Translations under genes and position numbers: made by a program
The notes under the pieces: generated by a model
Seen by the model: only the letters and a program-made list of their open reading frames with translations
Databases searched by the model: none
Told to the model about the DNA's origin: nothing
In this document: positions 1 to 8,251 of the stretch, piece after piece
How the letters are laid out: each line of letters begins with the position of its first letter
Numbering within the stretch: the first letter of the stretch is position 1
Assembly (NCBI GenBank): GCA_001281695.1
Contig: LJIE01000001.1
Coordinates: forward strand, 3,247,521-3,311,520
Direction of reading: 5' to 3'
DNA from: a bacterium 336/3
GTDB taxonomy: Bacteria; Bacteroidota; Bacteroidia; Cytophagales; Thermonemataceae
Length of the DNA stretch: 64,000 nt

Positions 1-338
1 AAGAAACAACCTAGTCTTAGAGCTTTCCCTCTTTTGGAATTTATTTTTGGTGCAGGAGTATCAATAGCAATTGATTTCTTCCATTTTAAATGCTTAAGAA
101 ATCTTTTATTGTGAATGCTCTTTTGTTGCGGTTTTAATTCAGTATATACTTCATTTTGAGAAGCTTGTACAGACTTAAGAATATTAGCTTTAGATGATTG
201 GGGATAAGATGTTGGGGTTACAGAAATTGTATCTAAAAAAATTTGTTGTGTTTCTCCTGTACGAGATTGTGATTCTATGTGTTGAGCCTGTAAAGAATAA
301 CATAAAAAGCCACAAAATATTAATAAAATAATTTTCAT
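1..338 (-). CDS. Secreted protein of unknown function, N-terminal part only
   Basis: The frame opens with ATG at 336-338 on the minus strand and runs off the left edge, so only the first 112 residues are visible. It starts with a clear signal peptide (MKIILLIFCGFLCYSLQAQ) ending in the Ala-Gln cleavage context common in Bacteroidota exported proteins. The visible mature part is hydrophilic, rich in Ser, Gln and Lys, and shows no recognisable domain. The gene lies downstream of the terminator at 392-428 that ends the neighbouring adhesin gene, so it probably has its own promoter. Function cannot be assigned from this fragment. Confidence 0.6.
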   Translation of the reverse strand, partial: MKIILLIFCGFLCYSLQAQHIESQSRTGETQQIFLDTISVTPTSYPQSSKANILKSVQASQNEVYTELKPQQKSIHNKRFLKHLKWKKSIAIDTPAPKINSKRGKALRLGCF

Positions 339-391
339 ACGTTGTATCTTATAGACATATTGCTCAATATAATATTATGTTTTCTAAAAAA

Positions 392-428
392 CAAAAAAGC
401 CCTAACATTTTTTATATTAGGGCTTTTT
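392..428 (-). terminator. Intrinsic terminator after the T9SS adhesin gene
   Basis: A GC-containing stem (AAGCCCTAA paired with TTAGGGCTT) closes an AT-rich loop and is flanked by A and T runs. It lies just downstream of the stop of the minus-strand gene at 443-3574 and reads as a U-tailed hairpin on that strand. Confidence 0.8.
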
Positions 429-442
429 GCATCATAAACTTT

Positions 443-3400
443 TTATTTTATAATTTGAATACGTTTAGTTATCATTTTATCTTCTGTTTTAATTGCCAAA
501 ATGTACATACCTTGAGGCATTTTGATAGATAAAGATTCTTCTTGGCTCACATTGTTTTTTGTCCATATTACTTTACCCAATAAATCACGAACCTCAATAT
601 GAGTATTTCCAGCAGTTTGTTCTTTCATACGTACTGTAAATGAGCCTGTATTTGGATTTGGATAAATTTCTGCATAACGGTTGGCTTCATCTTCAATGGC
701 TAATGGAGTTACTGTAATGCTTGCATTAGTTGTACCGTTTGCACAGCCTTGTGAAGAAGTGGCTGTAAGTGTTACGGTATAAGTACCTGCATTGGCATAA
801 GTGTAAGTAGGATTTGCATCTGTGGATGTTCCACCATCACCAAAATTCCAAGTATAAGTACCCGCACCAGTAGATGTATTGGTAAATGTTACTTGCAGAT
901 TATTGATAGCACTTGTAAATGATGCAGTAGCATCAGGTTTTTGTGTAATTACTACATCATCTGTTTTGGTTACACTATTTTTGGTTACTGAAACAACATA
1001 AGTACCTGCTTGTGTTACAGAAAGAGTTTGTGTATTGCCTCCAATAGGTGAACCATTTCGTGTCCAAGCGTATGTAGTTGCTCCTGTAACATTTGCATTT
1101 AATACAATAGGGAAACCTGTACTACACACACTTTGATCTGCTCCCAAATTTACTGTAAATGCTCCCACTACTACCCCTGTAATGTTGATATCATCTAAAT
1201 GAAAATCATAGTCTTGTGTATCAACAACTGTACCTGTACTACCTACAAAAGCAATTTGAATAATTTGCCCATTATATGCTGATAAATCAACTGTTCTTGT
1301 ATTATCATTCAAAGTATTATCAGGAACATTGCTATTGGCTACACTAATTGTAAGTAAAGTAGTCTGTGTAACACCACAATTTGTAAGAACTATAACCTTA
1401 AATGAATCATCGGAACCCATATTATCAGCCGAAGTATTCAAGTAATCTGTCAAAGCTACCTTAAAAGTCAAGTTTCCCCCACTACCCATCAAGATGAGAG
1501 GACTTACAATCATGTCATTCTTATGAAAATCGGGATTAGGGGTTGCATCAGAAAAAAGATTAATAACTGCATTTGTACCATTGGTTGCATTAAAACGTGA
1601 TGTTTGCGTCCAATAAGAACCTACTCCATCACCAGGAGTAGGATAATTCACATCATTTCTTTTTTCATACCAGCCTGCAAATGTACTACTCAAATTAGTT
1701 GTGGTACCTGTATATCCTGTAAAATTCACACTAGTTATAGGGGTAGAAGAAGCTCCACCATTCACTGAGACATTTGCAACTGTATTGTTAGAGGTATCCT
1801 CATCACCTGTAACTGTAATACTTGGAGCAAACAGATATGTTCCTTGTGTGGTCATATTTACTTGTCCTACTGTAACTTGCTGGCTTTGTCCCGCTGCCAA
1901 AGAGGTTACTGTTTGTGAAAGTGTCTGTGTTACAGGACCTGTTACGTTTACTGTAACCTGAATATTAGAAAGTGAACTACTTCCTGAATTTCTGATGGTT
2001 ATTTTTACATCTTCAGTAGCTGAATAGCAGTTTGTAACATTTTGCAAAGGCGTATCAAATGAAATCAGTTCAGCATCTGTAGTTTTTAGTTCTTTAATCA
2101 GAACCTGATCCATATTGATTTCATCACTGAAAATAGGTACACCACTAGTTGCATGCCAAGCCAAGTAATAAATCCCATTTGAACTTACAGTAAAAGTATG
2201 TCTTTGGACAACAAAAGTAGCATTGCTGTTTACATCCAGAGGCGTTGAATAACTTGCAGGCGTTGTGTATAAAGAAGTTGTAAAACTACTTGTAGAAGTG
2301 CTATTCCCTAATTTTAAACCATAAGATGCTCCACCAGCAGATTTAACTGCAACCTTATAACTTACTTCATACGTTTTACCTGTTTGAAGTTGTAAACAAG
2401 GGGTTATGAGCCAATCATCTGCTACTACTGTTTGGTTAAATGAGCCATAATACATGGATGTTGTACCATTTGATGCCAAATTTGTATTAGTCTGCCATTT
2501 TCTGCTGGTACTACTTACTGTTTCTGCTCCATCTATAATTGTCCATTGAGCTACTGATGCATCTCCTGTTTCAAAACTTGTGGAGTAAGTAGTTGTAGCA
2601 TTAATGATTTTCGGGGCTATATTAGTAGTATTTTTTGTTGTAGTATCATTGGAAGAATTTGTGTCACCTACCAATTGTGTTTGTGTAAATATCGTATATG
2701 TTCCAATCACTGACATATCTACATTTACAGTTTGTACACTACTTTCTGCTCCAGAAGCAATAGGTCCAGCTACTACTGTATTATAATTGGTTGTTGTACC
2801 ATTGGTTACAGCTACTTGTACAGGCACATTGGTTAGACTTGTTCCTCCATAATTTTTCACTTTAAAAGTAATAGGTGTTGTTGCTGTAAAGCCACAACCA
2901 GATATTGGTACCCCTAAAGCAATGACTCCTGCATCAGCTCCTGCATCTTCAACTTTAATATTATCCATTGTAAAAATCCATACAGGATTATTTCCAGTGT
3001 CAGTTCTTTTATAAATGAATTTGAATTTTACATTTTCAGCAGCAGGGTCTGGGTTATCAAAAGAGCTTAATCCTGTTAGAAATGCTGTCATAGATGCTGT
3101 TGCTGTATGATTGGCATTTGTAAATGTATGAATATCTGTAAACGTACCTCCATTGACAGATATTTGTATTTTTACTTCTTCACCAGCAGCCAGTGTATAA
3201 GACTGATTGAAAGAACTCCCTGTCACTATTTTGTAGTCAAATTTTAGAACAGAGGCAGAAGTAATATCACCAATAGAAGGTGTGATAATTTCGAGTGTGG
3301 TAATACCTGCACCTACACTAAAACGATTTGTGCCAAGTCCTTTGGCAGGTGTAGCAGTTGGATTGCCATAGGCATCATTAACTTTCCATTTACCTATGTC

Positions 3401-3574
3401 GGCACCCGTCCAACCTTGTCCAGAAAGGTATGTAGATGTATTAGAACAATCTCCAAAACAGCTTGTTCCAGCACCATTCACAGATTGAAAATCCTCTGTG
3501 TAAGGATATACTTGAGCATTTAGGTTAAATAATACAATTAGCCAAAAAAATGCAGTGTAAAAAATCTTTTTCAT
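443..3574 (-). CDS. Large T9SS-exported adhesin-like protein with PKD domain
   Basis: About 1043 residues. The start is placed at the internal ATG that gives the signal peptide MKKIFYTAFFWLIVLFNLNAQ; the frame extends nine codons upstream, but that extension would disrupt the signal. After the signal come repeated beta-rich modules: choice-of-anchor J/cleaved-adhesin-like segments (for example around SFETGDASVAQW) alternating with CARDB-like segments (KVKNYGGTSLTNV and KITIRNSGSSSLSNI). A PKD domain near residues 880-965 contains the typical YTWNFGDGG. The C-terminus (YPNPNTGSFTVRM to KRIQIIK) is a type A T9SS sorting domain, so the product should cross the outer membrane through T9SS and be anchored or released at the surface. 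An adhesive or matrix role is inferred from the architecture; no catalytic motif is visible. Confidence 0.85.
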   Translation of the reverse strand: MKKIFYTAFFWLIVLFNLNAQVYPYTEDFQSVNGAGTSCFGDCSNTSTYLSGQGWTGADIGKWKVNDAYGNPTATPAKGLGTNRFSVGAGITTLEIITPSIGDITSASVLKFDYKIVTGSSFNQSYTLAAGEEVKIQISVNGGTFTDIHTFTNANHTATASMTAFLTGLSSFDNPDPAAENVKFKFIYKRTDTGNNPVWIFTMDNIKVEDAGADAGVIALGVPISGCGFTATTPITFKVKNYGGTSLTNVPVQVAVTNGTTTNYNTVVAGPIASGAESSVQTVNVDMSVIGTYTIFTQTQLVGDTNSSNDTTTKNTTNIAPKIINATTTYSTSFETGDASVAQWTIIDGAETVSSTSRKWQTNTNLASNGTTSMYYGSFNQTVVADDWLITPCLQLQTGKTYEVSYKVAVKSAGGASYGLKLGNSTSTSSFTTSLYTTPASYSTPLDVNSNATFVVQRHTFTVSSNGIYYLAWHATSGVPIFSDEINMDQVLIKELKTTDAELISFDTPLQNVTNCYSATEDVKITIRNSGSSSLSNIQVTVNVTGPVTQTLSQTVTSLAAGQSQQVTVGQVNMTTQGTYLFAPSITVTGDEDTSNNTVANVSVNGGASSTPITSVNFTGYTGTTTNLSSTFAGWYEKRNDVNYPTPGDGVGSYWTQTSRFNATNGTNAVINLFSDATPNPDFHKNDMIVSPLILMGSGGNLTFKVALTDYLNTSADNMGSDDSFKVIVLTNCGVTQTTLLTISVANSNVPDNTLNDNTRTVDLSAYNGQIIQIAFVGSTGTVVDTQDYDFHLDDINITGVVVGAFTVNLGADQSVCSTGFPIVLNANVTGATTYAWTRNGSPIGGNTQTLSVTQAGTYVVSVTKNSVTKTDDVVITQKPDATASFTSAINNLQVTFTNTSTGAGTYTWNFGDGGTSTDANPTYTYANAGTYTVTLTATSSQGCANGTTNASITVTPLAIEDEANRYAEIYPNPNTGSFTVRMKEQTAGNTHIEVRDLLGKVIWTKNNVSQEESLSIKMPQGMYILAIKTEDKMITKRIQIIK

Positions 3575-3591
3575 AATATTTATTGTTTGTG

Positions 3592-3603
3592 TTTTGTACA
3601 AAA
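3592..3603. promoter_or_regulatory. 12-bp palindrome TTTTGTACAAAA upstream of the T9SS adhesin
   Basis: A perfect dyad lies 18-29 bases before the start of the minus-strand adhesin gene. The same core (TTTTGTACAAAA) is found inside the larger palindrome at 61518-61539. It could be an operator or part of a promoter; this is inferred from position and symmetry only. Confidence 0.3.
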
Positions 3604-3637
3604 AAATATAAGAATAATTATATTTTCATTTAGACAT

Positions 3638-3674
3638 AAAAAAAATAGCAGACGAAGTTGTCTGCTATTTTTTT
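3638..3674 (-). terminator. Intrinsic terminator after the SlyD-like gene
   Basis: The stem AATAGCAGAC pairs with GTCTGCTATT, with a long T run on the minus strand. It sits directly after the stop of the minus-strand isomerase gene at 3682. Confidence 0.85.
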
Positions 3675-3681
3675 ACTGAAT

Positions 3682-4140
3682 TTAATCAAATAAAATAATA
3701 TTACTTTTTTTAGGATTAATCTCCATTAATTTTACTTCAAAAACTAAGTCTTTACCAGCTAAAGGGTGATTGGCATCAATGGTTACAGTTTCTTCACCTA
3801 CAATAGTCATGACAGCAGGTATTTGACCACCATTTGCCAAATTGATAGCTAATTGAGCTCCTACTTCGATAGGCATACCAGCAGGTAGCTGATTTTTAGG
3901 AACTTCAAGTATCATCTCTGCTGAAGCCTCTCCATAACCTTGAGCACAAGGAACAGGAATACTTTTATTTTCACCAACTGCCATGCCTAAGATACCAGCT
4001 TCAAAGCCTGGAATCATTTGACCCTCTCCCATAGTAAACTCCAAAGGCTCTCTACCCTCAGAAGAGTCAAATACTTCGCCAGTAGTTAGTTTGCCTGTAT
4101 AATGCACTTTTACTACATGACCATTTTCTGCTTTTAACAT
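3682..4140 (-). CDS. FKBP-type peptidyl-prolyl isomerase, SlyD-like
   Basis: 152 residues, no signal peptide, so cytoplasmic. The N-terminus has the FKBP core (VKVHYTGKLTTGEVFDSS, then EFTMGEGQMIPGFEAGILGM). A middle insert (about residues 70-125) corresponds to the chaperone insert-in-flap domain of SlyD, followed by the returning strand DANHPLAGKDLVFEVKLMEI. The histidine-rich metal-binding tail of E. coli SlyD is missing; the protein stops at KKSNIILFD. Expected role: cis-trans isomerisation of prolyl bonds and holdase activity during folding. It appears monocistronic, with a near-consensus promoter at 4166-4196 and a strong terminator at 3638-3674. Confidence 0.9.
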   Translation of the reverse strand: MLKAENGHVVKVHYTGKLTTGEVFDSSEGREPLEFTMGEGQMIPGFEAGILGMAVGENKSIPVPCAQGYGEASAEMILEVPKNQLPAGMPIEVGAQLAINLANGGQIPAVMTIVGEETVTIDANHPLAGKDLVFEVKLMEINPKKSNIILFD

Positions 4141-4165
4141 AAAAAAAGGATTAGAATTTAAAAAA

Positions 4166-4196
4166 CAAAGTTAGTATAAATTCTACTTTACACAAA
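4166..4196 (-). promoter_or_regulatory. Bacteroidota-type promoter for the SlyD-like gene
   Basis: Read on the minus strand, TTTG (4193-4196) is followed by 19 bases and then TAACTTTG (4166-4173), an exact match to the TTTG-N19-TAnnTTTG pattern of the Bacteroidota housekeeping sigma factor. The -7 element is about 26 bases from the start codon. Confidence 0.75.
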
Positions 4197-4211
4197 ATAT
4201 TTTGACATAAT

Positions 4212-5429
4212 CTAAGGCTTTACCAGAGCCTCTAACTCCTTAGGAGAGAGTTTGAATAGACATATTCTACCAAAACGACCAGCTACATAAGTTTTACCTA
4301 CAACAGCCAATCCACCATCAAGGGTAAGAGTCAGATTACCTGCCTGAAAAGTATTAGAAGAGCCAAAATAGCGAGTTTTAATCAGTCCGCCTGTGGTTTC
4401 GTCATAAATAAACAGTACCATCTGACCATTTTTGGTGTCTGTAAAGTATAATAATACATTTCTTTGAGCAATGGTAGCTTTTTTGATAATAACACGGGCA
4501 AATTTTGAAAGTTCAGGTAAAATATTGCCTCTAAAACTTGTATTGGTGTATGTGCCTGTAGGAGCTACCTCTGCTCTTGTAATAAATACATTTTCACCAT
4601 CAGCATTGTAGCGAGCCATTGCAAAAGTATTTCCACTAATAGGCGTCATAGCACTGATAGCTGCATCATAGCTATTCCCATTGATAATGCCTTTAGGCTC
4701 TGAACCACTTGTACTCAAATCATCACTCATCACAGCAATATTTGATAAACGGAAAGCCGTAAAAAATAAATCATTCCCCCCTCTGCTACCCATCAGCATA
4801 GGCAAAGGCGTTCTGATTCTACGCAAATGTCTATCTATCCTTTCTTCAATGAATGTATTGTCTTGATTATAATATTGCTTAGAATTAAGAACACTTCCTC
4901 CTGCATTTCCTTTAGCAACTGTAGTATATTGGCTATTTTGCGAATAAGCTACAAATCCATAATTTCCATCAGCTAATTTGTTGGCTGTAAGCGTTCTGAT
5001 AATATTATATTTTGCTAATTGTTCAGGGGTTTGAGTAGCCGAAAGTCTTACAGGTTTTAAACTATCAGTTTGAGCTGAACAGAAAAATTCGTAACTACTA
5101 CCATCTGCTGTTGGTAATAGTTCCGAAATAGGCGTTACATAATTATCCTGAGCCAAATATTCCCATTCAAAACGTCCATCTGCTTGTGTTTTCATAAGAT
5201 ATACAGCAGGATAAGGAGAAAACGCAGACCCTGTATATTCGCCCAAAATCAAAAAGCCTCCATCAGCCGTTTGCTTAATGTCTAATGGTGTAAAACTTCT
5301 ATCAAATTGATTATTTTCATAGATTTTCACAAAAACTTCTTCGGGCTTTACTTCTTTATTTTTAGAAATATCGCAAGCATAAAGTAATAAAGAGGAAAAT
5401 AATAATATATGTATCCAAGATTTATTCAT
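4212..5429 (-). CDS. Lipoprotein with beta-propeller-like repeats
   Basis: About 405 residues from the chosen ATG, which gives a lipoprotein signal (MNKSWIHILLFSSLLLYAC, lipobox LYAC). The frame extends 30 codons further upstream, but that stretch has no signal character. The mature protein repeats a motif of the type DGGFLILGEY (near residue 60) and DGGLAVVGKTY (near the C-terminus), typical of secreted propeller-like proteins in this phylum. No enzyme motif is visible. It is the last gene of a same-strand run starting with the CAP lipoprotein at 10582 and may be part of that exported module. Function unknown. Confidence 0.7.
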   Translation of the reverse strand: MNKSWIHILLFSSLLLYACDISKNKEVKPEEVFVKIYENNQFDRSFTPLDIKQTADGGFLILGEYTGSAFSPYPAVYLMKTQADGRFEWEYLAQDNYVTPISELLPTADGSSYEFFCSAQTDSLKPVRLSATQTPEQLAKYNIIRTLTANKLADGNYGFVAYSQNSQYTTVAKGNAGGSVLNSKQYYNQDNTFIEERIDRHLRRIRTPLPMLMGSRGGNDLFFTAFRLSNIAVMSDDLSTSGSEPKGIINGNSYDAAISAMTPISGNTFAMARYNADGENVFITRAEVAPTGTYTNTSFRGNILPELSKFARVIIKKATIAQRNVLLYFTDTKNGQMVLFIYDETTGGLIKTRYFGSSNTFQAGNLTLTLDGGLAVVGKTYVAGRFGRICLFKLSPKELEALVKP

Positions 5430-5576
5430 TTTTATAGATATTAAAATGTCAGGTATTGGAATTTTTCTAAAATTAGGTTGGGCTATCCAACCTTGTACAT
5501 TTTTGAATTTAATTATCAATGAAAACCACTTTACAGTCTTTTTTTAAATATAATTTCTATACTTTAGATACGAAAC

Positions 5577-6446
5577 TTATGGTTTTACTCTTCTAAATGA
5601 AGTTGTTTGTAAGAATTTCATGGGGAAAACACAATAGAATTCCATTGTAATATTTTGAAGTGTCATATCATCCAAAGCATCAAGCATCCCTATCATACGT
5701 TGATCGGAGTAGCGGTTTTGACGATTAGTGATATTATTCAAGCCTTGCTTATAATTCAATTCAGCACCCAAACGTACATTTCCTGCATCATAGCTAAATC
5801 CACCACCCAAATACCACATAAATTGAGAATTGATAAACAGATTTTTAGCTCCAATAATAGGCGAATCATTTTGAATAGGATTTGTTGCTCCTGATGCAGC
5901 ATCTCTGCTTTCAATTTCAATGTATTTATCAGCTTTTAGAAGTAATCCGTAACCAATACCTCCTTGTACATAGGGTTTGATTTGTTGGCGTAGAATATCA
6001 AAACGAACCATTATAGGCATTTCTAAATAATTGAGTGTAAGCCTGTGGTTATACTGCAAATCTAATATATTATTATCTTGCCCTGTCCACTGATAATTTA
6101 CTTTATACCCATAATTCATATTGGTATAAGTAGGCTGAAAGCTCGCTGAAAAGTTAGTATGAAAGTTAAAATCGAGTCTTGCTCCTGCTTGTACACCTAT
6201 TCTCTTAAAGCCTTCATAATCTTTATTGGCTATGAAACCTCCAGTAATAGGTTCTACAATTGCATAACTTTTGAGAGGCAATGCTTTGGAAACATTGATA
6301 CCTCCATGCAAGCCTATCCACCATTGTGAGTCATCAAAACTTCCTAGAAAGTCTTTTTTGGGTGCTTTGTAGCTTCTGCGTTGGGCTACCAATAAAGTTG
6401 GAAGGACTATCAGAATTATTAAAAAAACTATGATTCGCTTTTTCAT
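5577..6446 (-). CDS. Outer-membrane beta-barrel protein, PorT-like fold
   Basis: 289 residues with a signal peptide (MKKRIIVFLIILIVLPTLLVAQ). The mature part alternates hydrophobic and polar residues in strand-like stretches (WWIGLHGGINVS, GVQAGARLDFNF, YVQGGIGYGLLLKA, MWYLGGGFSYDAGNVRLGAELNYKQGL), as in the outer membrane beta-barrel family (OMP_b-brl_2) that includes PorT. It lies 50 bases downstream of the DUF1501 gene on the same strand, so co-transcription is likely. A role as the outer-membrane partner of the DUF1800/DUF1501 pair is inferred from position only; a direct PorT role in T9SS is not demonstrated. Confidence 0.75.
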   Translation of the reverse strand: MKKRIIVFLIILIVLPTLLVAQRRSYKAPKKDFLGSFDDSQWWIGLHGGINVSKALPLKSYAIVEPITGGFIANKDYEGFKRIGVQAGARLDFNFHTNFSASFQPTYTNMNYGYKVNYQWTGQDNNILDLQYNHRLTLNYLEMPIMVRFDILRQQIKPYVQGGIGYGLLLKADKYIEIESRDAASGATNPIQNDSPIIGAKNLFINSQFMWYLGGGFSYDAGNVRLGAELNYKQGLNNITNRQNRYSDQRMIGMLDALDDMTLQNITMEFYCVFPMKFLQTTSFRRVKP

Positions 6447-6496
6447 TTTGGAAAATTAGGTTTGAGAACTACAAAAGCATATTTTTATAGTATAAT

Positions 6497-8215
6497 TTAC
6501 AATTTAATCAATTTTTTGGATGTTTTAATTTGGTTGGTTTCAAGAGAATAAACATAAGTTCCTGTTCTCAAATTCACCAAATCAGCTATAAAAGTATGCT
6601 GTCCTTCATTTTTAAATTCATTCATCAGAGTGGCTACTTTGTTACCTCTCAAATCTCTTAAAACTACTTTTACATGAGACGCAGTGTTGATGTAAAAACT
6701 AAAATGAGCTTCTTTCACAACAGGATTTGGGAAAACATCTTCCAAACGATAACGTTCATTCAAGAAGTTATCCAACGGTGTTAGGCTTTCATTGAAAAGC
6801 GGAACAGTTAAACTTGCATTATAGTTAGGTAAAATAATAGGTATTTTAGAAGGGTCTACTTCAAACCAATCTTGCAAAATAGTATTAAATACTGTTCTAT
6901 AATCTGTAATATCACCTGCTGCATCTGAGAGGTTTCCACTTCCCTGAGCTTTGGTAAGGTTTGTATTTTTACCTATTACACCAGGGTTAATTTTATTTCC
7001 AAAAACATACATTGGAGCTACTGTACCATGATCTGAACCATAACTTGCATTAGATTTAGCTCTACGTCCAAACTCAGACATTGTTACTGTTACCACTTGC
7101 CCCTCAACACCTCTTGCTTTCAAGTCTTCTTGAAATGCCTTCATCGTTGCAAAAATATGATAGGTAAGAGCTGCGTGTCCCCCTAGAGAGTTATCGTAGC
7201 GTTCTACTTGATTTACATGGGTATCAAATCCACCCATACGAACCATATAAACTTTAGTTTTACATCCTCCACCTATCAATTGAGCAATAATCTTAAAATT
7301 ATTGGCAATTGGATTATTCAATGCTCCACTTGGTGCAGAAAGTGGATAACGGCTTGGATAATCAATGGATGTTGCACCACCTTTTTTATACACTTCTTGG
7401 AGACGTTTGGCATAATCGTCTGTGCCATCTTCAATACCCAAAATCCATTTTAGTTCTTCTGCATATAAAGACCCATTTAAATTTGCTGGTGGAAAACCTC
7501 TGTTATCAATGGATTTTAAAATTTCTTCATCATAACCTGGAAGAGTTGTTACCAAGTCAAAAAAGCTTGCAGGATCAGGAATTGAAATTGCTGTTGGGAT
7601 TGTATCTTCAGTATGAAAACCTAAAGAAACATCTCCACCACTAAACTCTAGTCCCAAAGGATCTAACATATCAGAATTGGGAAAATCTTCAGGAAATTTG
7701 GGGTTTACACCTCCATCACCTTCAAACTCCATCTCCAAAAATCTACCTATCCAACCTGATGTAATAGGGTCATTGTAGCCTACACCTCCAAACCAAATAT
7801 CTCTACCCTTAAAATGTGAACCATTCATGTTTTCGTAACCTGCATTTTGGATAATATTCACCTTTCCCAAATCATACATTTGTTTGAGAGGAAGCATATC
7901 AGGGTGAACACCTAACTGTTGGTCTTCTGGTAGGAAGTTGTCTAATTTTATATATTTTCTTGAACCTGTGTCTGAAATAGCAATATTGGGACGTAGGTTG
8001 TAGTATTCTGCATATTGATTGATAGGAATGGTTTGGTTTAGACCATCATTACCACCATGTAATTGTAAAACAACAAGTATTCTATCATTTTTAGAGGCTT
8101 TGGCTAAAGCCTGAACCTGTGGAAAGCCATAGAGTTGCTTGAATGCTGTGCCTTCTAAAAAGAAGGTACCTGCTGTAAAAAGAGATGTATTGCGTAAAAA
8201 TTGACGGCGTTTCAT
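6497..8215 (-). CDS. DUF1501 family protein with Tat-like signal and T9SS sorting domain
   Basis: 572 residues. The N-terminus MKRRQFLRNTSLFTAGTFFLEG carries the RRQFLR twin-arginine-type motif. The body is DUF1501, related to the alkaline phosphatase/sulfatase fold: LVVLQLHGGNDGLNQ near residue 50, MGGFDTHVNQ in the middle, and EFGRRAKSN...YGSDHGTVAPMYVFG later, containing likely metal-binding Asp and His residues. The C-terminal 80 residues (EDVFPNPVVKEAHFSF to KTSKKLIKL) form a T9SS type A sorting domain. The protein is therefore predicted to be exported folded through Tat and then secreted by T9SS. DUF1501 and DUF1800 genes commonly occur as a pair, as here; the substrate is unknown. Confidence 0.88.
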   Translation of the reverse strand: MKRRQFLRNTSLFTAGTFFLEGTAFKQLYGFPQVQALAKASKNDRILVVLQLHGGNDGLNQTIPINQYAEYYNLRPNIAISDTGSRKYIKLDNFLPEDQQLGVHPDMLPLKQMYDLGKVNIIQNAGYENMNGSHFKGRDIWFGGVGYNDPITSGWIGRFLEMEFEGDGGVNPKFPEDFPNSDMLDPLGLEFSGGDVSLGFHTEDTIPTAISIPDPASFFDLVTTLPGYDEEILKSIDNRGFPPANLNGSLYAEELKWILGIEDGTDDYAKRLQEVYKKGGATSIDYPSRYPLSAPSGALNNPIANNFKIIAQLIGGGCKTKVYMVRMGGFDTHVNQVERYDNSLGGHAALTYHIFATMKAFQEDLKARGVEGQVVTVTMSEFGRRAKSNASYGSDHGTVAPMYVFGNKINPGVIGKNTNLTKAQGSGNLSDAAGDITDYRTVFNTILQDWFEVDPSKIPIILPNYNASLTVPLFNESLTPLDNFLNERYRLEDVFPNPVVKEAHFSFYINTASHVKVVLRDLRGNKVATLMNEFKNEGQHTFIADLVNLRTGTYVYSLETNQIKTSKKLIKL

Positions 8216-8251
8216 AGGGCTTGAGATTTTTGAGTTGATTTCAAATACTTT

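Noticed and set aside
1701-1961. Plus-strand reading frame inside the adhesin gene
   Set aside because: It is an antisense shadow of a large, well-supported T9SS protein gene and encodes valine/threonine-rich sequence without any start signal.
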